Assembly: GCF_004000825.1 (NCBI RefSeq)
Contig: NZ_BILZ01000047.1
Coordinates: forward strand, 1 to 48,236
Direction of reading: 5' to 3'
Length of the DNA: 48,236 nucleotides
From: Paenibacillus kobensis NBRC 15729
GTDB taxonomy: Bacteria > Bacillota > Bacilli > Paenibacillales > Paenibacillaceae
Made by a program: the position numbers and the translations under genes. A model generated the notes under the pieces. It saw nothing but the letters and a program-made list of their open reading frames with translations, did no database searches and was not told the DNA's origin. Of this stretch, positions 8,320 through 17,158 are shown in pieces (within the stretch, counting starts at the first letter, position 1; every line of letters begins with the position of its first letter).

Positions 8320-9746
8320 TTAAACGAAATTTGGGGCAGGTAGCCCGAATGTGCGGCGGAACATTAGCCCATGGAGAACGGGACTCGCACATCGAGATTC
8401 AAGGCGTGACGAGAGATTCCCGTACGGCAGGAGCAGGCGAGCTGTACGTGCCGCTCATCGGAGAAAATTTCGACGGCCATGAATTTGCGGCGGAGACGCT
8501 TGTAAAAGGAGCAGCGGCATCGCTCTGGGAGGAAGGCTGTCCTGTGCCGGACGAATTGCAAGAGGCTCCGCTCGTTCTTGTGCCGGACACGCTGTCGGCG
8601 CTGCAGCGGCTCGCATCCGCGTACCGCGATGAGCTCGGTTTGCGGGTTATCGGCATAACGGGTAGCAACGGCAAGACGACGACGAAGGATTTGACGGCTG
8701 CGGTGCTCGGCACCGTGTTCCGCGTTCATAAAACGGAAGGCAATTTGAACAATCATATCGGGGTTCCGCTTACGATTCTTCAGCTTGACGAGACGGTTGA
8801 TACGGCTGTGCTCGAGATGGGCATGAGCGACTTCGGCGAGATCGAACTGTTGACAATGATCGCTTCGCCGGATGCTGCGATCATTACAAACATCGGCGAC
8901 GCCCATATGCAGCAGCTCGGGTCGCGAGCCGGCATTGCACAGGCGAAGCTGGAGATTGCAGCCGGACTGAAGGAGAGCGGAGCGTTGATATTCAATGGTG
9001 ACGAGCCGCTTCTTCGGGAACGGCTGGATTCGTTGGAGCTGTCTGAAGGAGCGGAGCTTATTCCGTTCGGCAGCGCTCCCGACTGTTTGTGGTCGGCAGC
9101 TAACGTATCAGTGAGCTTTGACTCGTCGACATTCGACGTCGTCTCGCCGTTACTGACGGCAGACGAAGCCGAGGTGCTGCGCGGTGTTGTACTGCCTGTA
9201 CCAGGTGAACACAACGTCATGAACGCGCTGGCGGCAATCGCGGTTGCATACCGGTTCGGGGTGCCCGCGGCTTCCATTCGGGATGGCCTGGCTAAGGTCG
9301 TATTGACGGGTATGCGAATCCAACCGGTGAATGCATTCAACGGCGCCAAGTTGCTGAATGATGCGTACAATGCGAATCCGACGGCAGTAAGAGCGGCCGT
9401 CGACCTGGTCGAGCAGTTGAACGGCTACCGCCGCAAATGGGTCGTGCTCGCCGACATGCTGGAGCTTGGCGAGGAAGAGATAGAGATGCACCGCTCCGTC
9501 GGTGCATACGTAACGCCTAAAAAGGCGGATGCCCTGCTCACATGGGGACCGCTTGCGCAATATATTGCTGAGGGAGCATCCGGGGCTTTCGCGGCCGACG
9601 GCCGCGCGGACGACATCCGCCATTTTGAACAAAAGGAAGAGCTGGCGGCATGGCTGCGGGAGCAGCTGCAACCGGGCGATCTTGTGCTTGTCAAAGGGTC
9701 GCGCGGCATGCGTATGGAGCAAGTCGTCCAAGCTTTGGAGAGCTGA
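8316..9746 (+). CDS. murF: UDP-MurNAc-pentapeptide synthetase (D-Ala-D-Ala adding)
   Basis: Adds D-Ala-D-Ala to UDP-MurNAc-tripeptide, completing the soluble pentapeptide precursor. The 476-residue protein has the Mur ligase ATP loop GSNGKTTT at residues 116-123, then EMGMSDFGEI and the NDAYNANP block of the C-terminal domains. The GTG start overlaps the murE stop by four bases, so translation is probably coupled. In B. subtilis murF lies outside this cluster; its position here is a difference from that model. Confidence 0.96.
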   Translation: MIKRNLGQVARMCGGTLAHGERDSHIEIQGVTRDSRTAGAGELYVPLIGENFDGHEFAAETLVKGAAASLWEEGCPVPDELQEAPLVLVPDTLSALQRLASAYRDELGLRVIGITGSNGKTTTKDLTAAVLGTVFRVHKTEGNLNNHIGVPLTILQLDETVDTAVLEMGMSDFGEIELLTMIASPDAAIITNIGDAHMQQLGSRAGIAQAKLEIAAGLKESGALIFNGDEPLLRERLDSLELSEGAELIPFGSAPDCLWSAANVSVSFDSSTFDVVSPLLTADEAEVLRGVVLPVPGEHNVMNALAAIAVAYRFGVPAASIRDGLAKVVLTGMRIQPVNAFNGAKLLNDAYNANPTAVRAAVDLVEQLNGYRRKWVVLADMLELGEEEIEMHRSVGAYVTPKKADALLTWGPLAQYIAEGASGAFAADGRADDIRHFEQKEELAAWLREQLQPGDLVLVKGSRGMRMEQVVQALES

Positions 9747-9761
9747 CGGGGGGGTGAAACT

Positions 9762-10724
9762 ATGGACATAAAGGTCATATTGCTTACGATTGGAGCTTCA
9801 TTTCTTCTAGCGGTGCTGCTGGGGCCTTTGTTCATCCCTCTTCTGCGCCGAATGAAGTTCGGGCAGCAGATCCGGACGGACGGCCCGCAAAGCCATCTGA
9901 AGAAGCAAGGGACGCCGACAATGGGCGGCATCATCATCATGCTGGCCCTGTTGCTCGCTTTTCTGAAATTTTCCGATAAGACCGACGAGTTCTGGGTGCT
10001 GCTTGTCGCATCGCTGGGGTTCGGGCTAGTCGGGTTTCTCGACGATTATATCAAGATCGTATTCAAGCGCTCGCTCGGACTTACGGCGAAGCAGAAGCTG
10101 GCCGGTCAATTGCTGTTCAGCGTTATCGTCTGCGTGCTGTTGAACCGGATGGGCCACAGTACAGAGATCGGCTTGCCGGGGACGGATTTCTCGTTCGATC
10201 TAGGTTGGTTCTATTATGCTTTCGTTGTCATTATCATGTTCGCGACGAGTAACTCGGTTAATTTCACGGACGGCCTGGACGGCTTGCTTGCGGGCACGAG
10301 CGCGATAGCATTCGGCGCTTTCACGATTCTAGCTCTGAGTGTTAATGAGTATGAATCGGCCGTATTCTCGGCTGCTATGATCGGCGCGGTGCTAGGCTTT
10401 CTCGTATTCAACGCACACCCTGCGAAAGTGTTTATGGGCGACGCAGGCTCACTGGGCATCGGCGGCGGCTTAGCCGCAGTTGCCATGCTGACGAAGATGG
10501 AACTTATTCTAATCATTGTCGGCGGCGTCTTCGTGTTCGAGATGCTGTCGGTTATTATTCAAGTCACATCGTTTAAGCTGCGCGGCAAGCGGGTGTTCAA
10601 AATGAGCCCGATCCACCATCACTTCGAATTGTCAGGCTGGTCGGAGTGGCGGGTCGTCACGACGTTCTGGATCGCGGGCTTCATTCTGGCGGCCATCGGT
10701 CTTATCGTAGGTAATGCGTTCTAA
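9762..10724 (+). CDS. mraY: Phospho-MurNAc-pentapeptide transferase
   Basis: Integral membrane enzyme that transfers phospho-MurNAc-pentapeptide to undecaprenyl phosphate, making lipid I. The 320-residue protein has about ten hydrophobic segments. Family motifs include TPTMGG, the NFTDGLDGL block at residues 167-175 with its Mg-binding and catalytic aspartates, the NAHPAKVFMGDAGSL block, and the SPIHHHFE histidine cluster. ATG 9762 follows a GGGGGG-type ribosome site 15 bases after murF. Confidence 0.97.
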   Translation: MDIKVILLTIGASFLLAVLLGPLFIPLLRRMKFGQQIRTDGPQSHLKKQGTPTMGGIIIMLALLLAFLKFSDKTDEFWVLLVASLGFGLVGFLDDYIKIVFKRSLGLTAKQKLAGQLLFSVIVCVLLNRMGHSTEIGLPGTDFSFDLGWFYYAFVVIIMFATSNSVNFTDGLDGLLAGTSAIAFGAFTILALSVNEYESAVFSAAMIGAVLGFLVFNAHPAKVFMGDAGSLGIGGGLAAVAMLTKMELILIIVGGVFVFEMLSVIIQVTSFKLRGKRVFKMSPIHHHFELSGWSEWRVVTTFWIAGFILAAIGLIVGNAF

Positions 10725-10742
10725 GGCAGTACAAGTGAGCCC

Positions 10743-10771
10743 GCCGTCCTTTCGCTTGCCGAGAGGACGGC
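10743..10771 (+). terminator. 12-bp stem-loop between mraY and murD
   Basis: GCCGTCCT and AGGACGGC, extended by TTCG and CGAG with one wobble pair, enclose a five-base loop (10755-10759). The following bases include only a short TTTT at 10779. It could be a weak terminator or a processing and stability element inside the operon. Confidence 0.45.
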
Positions 10772-10823
10772 GAAGCCGTTTTCAGATACAAGTCATGATT
10801 CGATAGAGAGAGAGGTCAAGCAT

Positions 10824-12278
10824 ATGGATCACCCGTCATTGTACCGCGGCCGCCGTGTCGCTGTACTCGGTCTTGCGAAGAGCGGCGTCAGCGTCGCGAA
10901 AGTGTTTCATCAGCTCGGCGCGGACGTCGTCGTTAACGATAAGAAGGACCGGGAGCAAAGCCCGGAGGCAGCAGAACTGGAGGCATTAGGCATTCCGGTT
11001 ATTTGCGGCTATCATCCGGACGATTTCGTTACGGCAGATACGGCTCTGCTCATTAAGAATCCAGGCATTCCGTATTCGGCGAGCCCGGTGCAGCAAGCGG
11101 AGGCGCACGGCGTTGAGATCGTGACGGAGGTGGAAGTCGCTTATTTCCTGTCGCCGGCGCCGATGATCGGGATTACCGGCTCGAACGGCAAGACGACAAC
11201 GACGACGTGGATCGGCGAATTGCTTAAGGGAGCGGGAATGGCTCCGATCGTGGCAGGGAATATCGGAACTCCTCTGTGCGAGGCGGCTCAGCAGGCGAAG
11301 GAGAGCGACATTATCGTAGCGGAGCTGAGCAGCTTCCAACTGAAAGGAACGACGGCTTTCCGTCCGCGTGTCGCGCTGCTGCTTAACGTCGTCGAGACGC
11401 ATTTGGATTATCATGGCGGAATGGACGATTATGTTACATCCAAGGCGAAGTTGTTCGCGAATCAATCGGCTGATGATACGGCAGTCCTGAACTGGGATGA
11501 TAAGACGTGCCGGGCCATCGCTGAGCGAATTAACGCGCGTCTGCTGCCGTTCTCGCTGATCGAGACGCTTCCTCACGGTCTCTATATTGATCCGCCGTTC
11601 CCGGCGGAATCCGATGAGCCGCAGGACGGTCAGGGTGAGGTTGAAGCGGAAGAAACGCTCCGCTCCATCATCTATGCATCCGGTGACGGAGAAAAGTCGG
11701 TCATTCTGCCGGTTACAGAGCTCGGCATACCGGGCAGACATAATGCGGCTAATGCGATGGCGGCCATAGCTGCAGCGATTGCTGCGGGCGCGCCGCTGGA
11801 AACGCTCGCCGGTCCGCTTCGTTCGTTCCGGGGCGTGGAACATCGTCTCGAATTCGTATGCGAGCGCAATGGCGTGTCGTTCTATAACAACTCCAAAGCG
11901 ACGAATCCCGTCGCCACGATTACCGGGTTGAAGTCGTTCCCGCTTGAACGGGTCGTCCTTATTGCAGGCGGCCTCGACCGCGGCTCGGACTATATGGAGC
12001 TGCTCCCTTGGTTCAGCGGCCTGAAAGCGTTAGTGGCGCTTGGCGAAACGCGCAACAAGCTTGCGCATGTGGCTGGCCTTGCAGGTTTAACCGCAGTTGA
12101 AACGGTCGAACCTGAAGAGGACGCCGAAGCGACGCTGCAAGAGGCGGTACGGCGCGCTGCTGCGCTGGCCGGCTCCGGTGATGTCGTTCTTTTGTCGCCT
12201 GCATGCGCTAGCTGGGACATGTTCAAGTCCTATGAGCAGCGCGGGCGCATTTTTAAACAATCGGCGCATACCTTGTAA
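10824..12278 (+). CDS. murD: UDP-MurNAc-L-alanine:D-glutamate ligase
   Basis: Adds D-glutamate to UDP-MurNAc-L-Ala. An N-terminal Rossmann-like domain (VAVLGLAKSG) precedes the ATP loop GSNGKTTT at residues 119-126; conserved VETHLDYH and the C-terminal NNSKATNP and GGLDRG blocks follow. The product has 484 residues, about 30 more than is usual. The extra length lies mainly in an acidic stretch at about residues 255-280 (rich in E, D, P, Q). ATG 10824 follows GAGAGAGAGG. murC is not in this window. Confidence 0.95.
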   Translation: MDHPSLYRGRRVAVLGLAKSGVSVAKVFHQLGADVVVNDKKDREQSPEAAELEALGIPVICGYHPDDFVTADTALLIKNPGIPYSASPVQQAEAHGVEIVTEVEVAYFLSPAPMIGITGSNGKTTTTTWIGELLKGAGMAPIVAGNIGTPLCEAAQQAKESDIIVAELSSFQLKGTTAFRPRVALLLNVVETHLDYHGGMDDYVTSKAKLFANQSADDTAVLNWDDKTCRAIAERINARLLPFSLIETLPHGLYIDPPFPAESDEPQDGQGEVEAEETLRSIIYASGDGEKSVILPVTELGIPGRHNAANAMAAIAAAIAAGAPLETLAGPLRSFRGVEHRLEFVCERNGVSFYNNSKATNPVATITGLKSFPLERVVLIAGGLDRGSDYMELLPWFSGLKALVALGETRNKLAHVAGLAGLTAVETVEPEEDAEATLQEAVRRAAALAGSGDVVLLSPACASWDMFKSYEQRGRIFKQSAHTL

Positions 12279-12324
12279 ATAGGGGGCATGTCCCTACTAT
12301 TGACGGTTCAGAGGTGTCAGCGCG

Positions 12325-13422
12325 ATGGCAAAAGCACGGTCCGCCCCGGACGTATGGATGATCGGTTCGATAGCGTTAATTTTGACAATCGGCATCGTAA
12401 TGGTGTACAGCGCTAGCGCTGTTCTCGCCTTTCATGAATTCGGAGACAAGTTCTATTATGTGAAGCGTCAGCTGTTGTTCGCCGCTCTTGGCGTTGGCGC
12501 GATGATTTTCACCATGAATTTGGACTATAGCATTTGGAAAAGGTGGGGAGGCATCGGCCTGCTCATCTGCTTCGGCTTGCTTGTCATCGTATTGATTCCC
12601 GGCGTAGGCGTCGTTCGCGGCGGTGCGCGGAGCTGGCTCGGCATCAGCTCGTTCGGCATCCAGCCGTCGGAGTTTATGAAGCTTGCCATGGTTATTTTTC
12701 TGGCCCGCTGGCTGTCCGATAATCAACAGAAGGTAACGCATTTTACCAAAGGATTGCTGCCGCCGCTCGGTTTCATGGGAACGGCATTCGGCCTTATTAT
12801 GCTGCAGCCTGACCTCGGCACCGGTGCCGTCATGGTTGGCGCGTCGCTGCTTATGATTTATTCCGCAGGCGCTAGACTGAAGCATCTGGGCTCGTTTGCG
12901 CTCGTCGGTGTAGCGGGGCTTGTCGTCCTGATCGCCATTGCGCCTTACCGGCTTCAGCGGATTACCGCGTTTCTTGATCCGTGGCAGGATCCGCTGGGAG
13001 CCGGCTATCAATCGATTCAATCGCTGTATGCCGTCGGACCCGGCGGCTTGATCGGACTTGGGCTCGGCATGAGCAGGCAGAAGTATAATTATTTGCCGGA
13101 GCCGCAGACCGACTTCATCTTCTCGATTCTTGCGGAAGAGATGGGCTTTATCGGCGGTACGCTGCTGATCTGTCTATTCTTGGTGCTCGTCTGGCGCGGA
13201 ATCCGAACGGCGATTGCATCTCAGGATACGTTCGGAAGCTTGCTGGCGGCAGGCATTATCGGCATTGTCGGCGTACAAGTGTTGATTAATATAGGCGTCG
13301 TCATCGGCATGATGCCGGTTACCGGCATTACGCTGCCGCTAGTCAGCTACGGGGGCTCTTCGCTCACGCTGCTGTTGACGGCGCTTGGCATTTTACTTAA
13401 TATATCCCGTTATTCGAGGTGA
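12325..13422 (+). CDS. spoVE: SpoVE/FtsW-type SEDS glycosyltransferase
   Basis: Polytopic SEDS-family peptidoglycan polymerase, 365 residues with about ten membrane segments. The family blocks GVVRGGARSWLG, QPSEFMKLAMV, QPDLGTG and the C-terminal GMMPVTGITLPLVSYGGSS are present. Position after murD and before murG, next to spoVD, argues for SpoVE, the cortex enzyme partnered with SpoVD. Vegetative FtsW is nearly indistinguishable by sequence, so a dual or vegetative role remains possible. The stop codon is part of the murG ribosome site. Confidence 0.9.
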   Translation: MAKARSAPDVWMIGSIALILTIGIVMVYSASAVLAFHEFGDKFYYVKRQLLFAALGVGAMIFTMNLDYSIWKRWGGIGLLICFGLLVIVLIPGVGVVRGGARSWLGISSFGIQPSEFMKLAMVIFLARWLSDNQQKVTHFTKGLLPPLGFMGTAFGLIMLQPDLGTGAVMVGASLLMIYSAGARLKHLGSFALVGVAGLVVLIAIAPYRLQRITAFLDPWQDPLGAGYQSIQSLYAVGPGGLIGLGLGMSRQKYNYLPEPQTDFIFSILAEEMGFIGGTLLICLFLVLVWRGIRTAIASQDTFGSLLAAGIIGIVGVQVLINIGVVIGMMPVTGITLPLVSYGGSSLTLLLTALGILLNISRYSR

Positions 13423-13429
13423 CGAGTTC

Positions 13430-14536
13430 ATGCGTATCGTATTGACCGGAGGAGGGACTGGCGGACATATTTATCCCGCAGTCGCCGTCGGCAGACAGGC
13501 TCAAGAGGAGGCGGGTGCCGAATTATTATACATTGGCACGACGCGCGGGCTGGAGAGCCGGATCGTACCGAAGATGGGCATCCCTTTCGAAGCTGTTGAA
13601 ATTACCGGCTTTAAGCGGAAGCTGTCGCTGGATAATGTGAAAACAGTGCTCCGGTTTATGAAAGGCGTCAGGAAAGCGAAGCGGCTGCTGCGCGAATATA
13701 AGCCGGATGCCGTCGTCGGCACGGGCGGTTACGTATGCGGTCCTGTCGTGTATGCGGCAGCGAAGCTCGGCATACCGACGCTTATCCATGAGCAGAACGT
13801 CATCCCAGGGTTGACGAACCAATTTCTAGCCCGCTATGCGGATTGTGTAGCGGTCAGCTTCCCGGATTCCGAGCGCTACTTCAAACGTGCGAAGCGGACG
13901 GTTTACGCCGGAAACCCATGCGCGACGAACGTCATGCGCGCAGATGCGGATAAAGGGCGGACGTCGCTCGAGCTTAAAGGCGCGCAGCAGATCGTACTCG
14001 TGTTCGGCGGCAGCCGGGGCGCGAAAGCGATCAATGAAGCGATGTATGCGATGGCGGCGAAGCTGGATAGGCTGCCAGGCGTACACTTCGTGTTCGTGCC
14101 CGGCGAGATTTATTACGAAGATGCGCTTGACCGGGTAAAGCCGTTGCCGGCTTACAAGAACGGCCAGCTGCATATCGTGCCGTATTTGCACAATATGCCT
14201 GACGTTCTTGCCGCATCTTCGCTCGTCGTGTGCCGTGCCGGCGCTTCGACAATTGCAGAGATGACGGCGCTTGGCATCCCGTCGATTCTTATTCCGTCGC
14301 CGAACGTAACGAACAATCATCAGGAGGCGAACGCGCGCAGCTTGGTCGATGCCGGAGCGGCCCGGATGATTCTCGAACGGGAGCTGAGCGGCGACCGGTT
14401 GTTCGACACGGTTGCTTCTATGCTTCAGGACGGGAAGAGATTGTCCGAGACTGGGCATGCAGCCCAGAAGCTCGGGATGCCGGACGCAGCTGTGACGATC
14501 GTTAGCGAGCTGCGCAGACTGCGTGCTCACCGCTAA
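13430..14536 (+). CDS. murG: Lipid II synthase, GlcNAc transferase MurG
   Basis: Peripheral membrane GT-B glycosyltransferase that adds GlcNAc to lipid I, making lipid II. The 368-residue protein opens MRIVLTGGGTGGHIYP, with the acceptor-side glycine loop at residues 7-13. The donor-site blocks VFGGSRGA, CRAGASTIAE and PSPNVTNNHQEANA follow. ATG 13430 is seven bases after GAGGTGA, which includes the spoVE stop. An upstream in-frame ATG at 13385 lies inside spoVE and is rejected. Confidence 0.96.
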   Translation: MRIVLTGGGTGGHIYPAVAVGRQAQEEAGAELLYIGTTRGLESRIVPKMGIPFEAVEITGFKRKLSLDNVKTVLRFMKGVRKAKRLLREYKPDAVVGTGGYVCGPVVYAAAKLGIPTLIHEQNVIPGLTNQFLARYADCVAVSFPDSERYFKRAKRTVYAGNPCATNVMRADADKGRTSLELKGAQQIVLVFGGSRGAKAINEAMYAMAAKLDRLPGVHFVFVPGEIYYEDALDRVKPLPAYKNGQLHIVPYLHNMPDVLAASSLVVCRAGASTIAEMTALGIPSILIPSPNVTNNHQEANARSLVDAGAARMILERELSGDRLFDTVASMLQDGKRLSETGHAAQKLGMPDAAVTIVSELRRLRAHR

Positions 14537-14754
14537 TTGCATCATGATTGAATAATCGTTTAATTATAGAAACGTGGCACCGCTTAGGCGACTGTCACAC
14601 TCCATATGCCGGGGGCATAAGATACGTTATAAATCGCGACCGTTACCGTGCGGAACGATTTGTACAACGTATTCGATGCGCTCGGCAGCGCCGCGTTTTG
14701 AGACACTATGATCGGGACGCGGCTTTCTACGGACAGAAGGGGAGGTACGACTCA

Positions 14755-15660
14755 ATGGACGCAATTATGGCGGAATTGGAGCAAAACGGATGGGGAAAAG
14801 TTTTGTTCCAGGAACCGCTTGCCAAACATACAACTTGGAAAATCGGCGGCCCCGCTGATTGTCTAATTATACCGAACGGAACCGAAGAACTTGTGTCGAC
14901 CATCCGTCTGTTGAATGAACACGGCATTCCTTGGACCAGCTTGGGACGTGGCTCGAACATGCTCGTATCCGATAAGGGCATTCGAGGCGTCGTCATTAAG
15001 ACGGGAGCAGGTCTTGATTTCGTGCAGTTCGACGGAAAGACTGTTCGTGCCGGCGCAGCTTATTCGTTCATCAAGTTGTCGGTCATGTCGGCCAAGGCGG
15101 GATTGACTGGACTGGAATTCGCAGGCGGAATTCCAGGAACGGTCGGCGGCGCGGTCTACATGAACGCAGGTGCGCACGGATCGGATGTGTCGCGTATTTT
15201 CAAATCGGCTGTCGTTGTTCGGGAGACAGGAGAAATCGTGACGTACGGACTGGAGGATATGGCGTTCTCTTACCGCCATTCCATCCTCCACGAGCAGCAG
15301 GGCATCGTTGTTGAGGCGACGTTTGAACTTGAGGAAGGCGACCGCGCTCAGATCGAATCGGTTCTGGCCGCATACAAAGAACGCAGGCTGAATACGCAGC
15401 CGCTGCAGCTAGCCTGCGCGGGAAGCGTCTTCCGGAATCCGCCGGGCGATTTTGCCGCTAGACTCATTCAAGAAGCCGGACTTAAAGGGCTTCGCGTCGG
15501 CGCCGCCGAAGTATCTCCATTGCATGCCAATTTCATTGTCAATACCGGGCAAGCGAAAGCCGAAGACGTTCTCACCCTAATGGCGCAAATTAAGCGCACC
15601 GTCCAAGACCGCTACGGCATCGAGCTGGTGCCGGAAGTATTGGTGGTGGGTGAGCGGTAA
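14755..15660 (+). CDS. murB: UDP-N-acetylenolpyruvoylglucosamine reductase
   Basis: NADPH- and FAD-dependent reductase that completes UDP-MurNAc formation after MurA. FAD-domain blocks are GGPADCLI, GRGSNMLV and GIPGTVGGAVYMNAGAHG. The catalytic serine block GSVFRNP and the C-terminal LVPEV glutamate follow; the layout fits the short type II form. ATG 14755 after AAGGGGAGG gives 301 residues, as expected; the open frame extends upstream to 14548 but that part is not family-like. The 218-base gap before it carries a small hairpin (TATGCC with GGCATA, 14605-14619) and nothing else recognisable. Confidence 0.95.
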   Translation: MDAIMAELEQNGWGKVLFQEPLAKHTTWKIGGPADCLIIPNGTEELVSTIRLLNEHGIPWTSLGRGSNMLVSDKGIRGVVIKTGAGLDFVQFDGKTVRAGAAYSFIKLSVMSAKAGLTGLEFAGGIPGTVGGAVYMNAGAHGSDVSRIFKSAVVVRETGEIVTYGLEDMAFSYRHSILHEQQGIVVEATFELEEGDRAQIESVLAAYKERRLNTQPLQLACAGSVFRNPPGDFAARLIQEAGLKGLRVGAAEVSPLHANFIVNTGQAKAEDVLTLMAQIKRTVQDRYGIELVPEVLVVGER

Positions 15661-15675
15661 TTCGGAGGTGATACA

Positions 15676-16962
15676 TTGGACAAATTGGTGATTGAAGGCG
15701 GGAAACCTCTCTCAGGAACCATTGCGATCCAAGGAGCGAAAAACGCCGCTTTGCCGATACTGGCCGCAAGCATGCTCGTTAGCGGCACTGTAACGATCGA
15801 CCATGTGCCGAAGCTGCTCGACATCGATGTCATGCTGAGCATATTGCGCGATCTTGGCTGCAAGGCTGACCACATTGGAGATACGGTCGTGCTCGACACG
15901 TCGTCGGCGCATTCGCCGCACGTGCCGGAAACCCTTATGCGCCAAATGCGTTCTTCGATTTTCCTCATGGGACCGCTGCTCGCACGCTTCGGAGAAGTTC
16001 ACGTTTATCAGCCTGGCGGCTGTGCAATCGGTGAACGCAAAATCGATCTTCATTTGTCGGGACTTGAGGCGCTTGGGGCGACGATTACGGAGTCGGGCAA
16101 CAAGATGATATGCCAGGCCGACAAGCTGATCGGAGCCGATATCCACCTTAGCTTCCCAAGCGTCGGCGCAACAGAGAACATTATGATGGCGGCCGTTCTT
16201 GCCGAAGGCCGCACGACGATCAACAATGCAGCCCGAGAGCCGGAAATTCAAGATTTGCAGCGGTTCTTGAACGCAATGGGAGCGCGCATTATCGGCGCAG
16301 GCACCGATACGATTACGATTGAAGGCGTAGAGATGCTGACGCCTTGCCGGTATCAGGTCATCCCGGACCGAATCGTGACAGGCACGCTTATGGTTGCCGC
16401 AGCGGCTACTAGAGGTCAGGTCGTATTGCAGAATACGAATCCGTCGCATGTATCTTCTCTCATTCACGTCTTGCGCAGGTCTGGTGTTCAGGTGTTAGCT
16501 GACGGTGATATAATAAAAGTAAACGCCACATCGCGTCCCAAAGCGATTGAGCGCATCGTAACGTCGCCTTATCCGGCATTTCCGACGGATTTGCAGTCGC
16601 TCGTAATGGTGCTTCTAACGCTGGCCGACGGGGTAAGTATCATGAAAGAAACGATTTTCGAAGGACGCTTCAAGCATGTGGGCGAGCTGACACGCATGGG
16701 AGCAGATATAAGGGTCGATATGAATGCGGCGTTCATCCGCGGCGTGCCGAGACTGTATGGCGCAACCGTAGAAGCGACTGATCTGCGCGCAGGAGCGGCG
16801 CTCGTTATTGCGGGCCTTGCCGCGCAAGGGCGAACCGTCGTCGAGCAGGTGCATCATATTGATCGAGGCTATGATCGTATCGAACAAATGCTTACCCATT
16901 TAGGAGCCCGCGTTAGCCGCTATACGCCAGTACCAGACGACAGGGCGGTAACGAACGGCTGA
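15676..16962 (+). CDS. murA: UDP-GlcNAc enolpyruvyl transferase
   Basis: First committed step of peptidoglycan synthesis, transferring enolpyruvate from PEP to UDP-GlcNAc; target of fosfomycin. The 428-residue protein has KNAALP with K22 and N23, and the catalytic cysteine C116 in PGGCAIGER. The cysteine, rather than aspartate, predicts fosfomycin sensitivity of this copy. TTG 15676 follows GGAGGTG by six bases; no ATG lies near. Firmicutes usually carry two MurA paralogues, and this dcw copy could be either. Confidence 0.95.
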   Translation: MDKLVIEGGKPLSGTIAIQGAKNAALPILAASMLVSGTVTIDHVPKLLDIDVMLSILRDLGCKADHIGDTVVLDTSSAHSPHVPETLMRQMRSSIFLMGPLLARFGEVHVYQPGGCAIGERKIDLHLSGLEALGATITESGNKMICQADKLIGADIHLSFPSVGATENIMMAAVLAEGRTTINNAAREPEIQDLQRFLNAMGARIIGAGTDTITIEGVEMLTPCRYQVIPDRIVTGTLMVAAAATRGQVVLQNTNPSHVSSLIHVLRRSGVQVLADGDIIKVNATSRPKAIERIVTSPYPAFPTDLQSLVMVLLTLADGVSIMKETIFEGRFKHVGELTRMGADIRVDMNAAFIRGVPRLYGATVEATDLRAGAALVIAGLAAQGRTVVEQVHHIDRGYDRIEQMLTHLGARVSRYTPVPDDRAVTNG

Positions 16963-17024
16963 TGACGGGAGCAACAAGCCGGCGTCCCTCGCGCAAGCTG
17001 CGGAAGCCGGATGCTTTTGACCAC

Positions 17025-17126
17025 ATAGGAAAGTTTACGATCACTATTGTTTTCAGGTGAGATGGACTTTCCTATTGGCGTTAAAACCTGCCTATAGACG
17101 CGGCCGCTCATCACTGAACGGCCGCG
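17025..17126. repeat. Two inverted repeats in the murA-divIB gap
   Basis: ATAGGAAAGT at 17025-17034 is the perfect complement of ACTTTCCTAT at 17066-17075, a 51-base inverted repeat. A second stem follows: CGCGGCCG at 17099-17106 with CGGCCGCG at 17119-17126. No T-run follows either. They could be a regulatory leader of divIB or an old insertion remnant. No promoter was recognised with confidence in this gap. Confidence 0.6.
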
Positions 17127-17158
17127 ATAGAGGTTTTCTCACAAAGGAAGGGACAAGC

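Noticed and set aside
14605-14619. Sigma-E promoter around TATGCC-GGCATA before murB
   Set aside because: The -35 and -10 like words are too close (about 11 bases) and part of a hairpin; left as a small stem-loop only.
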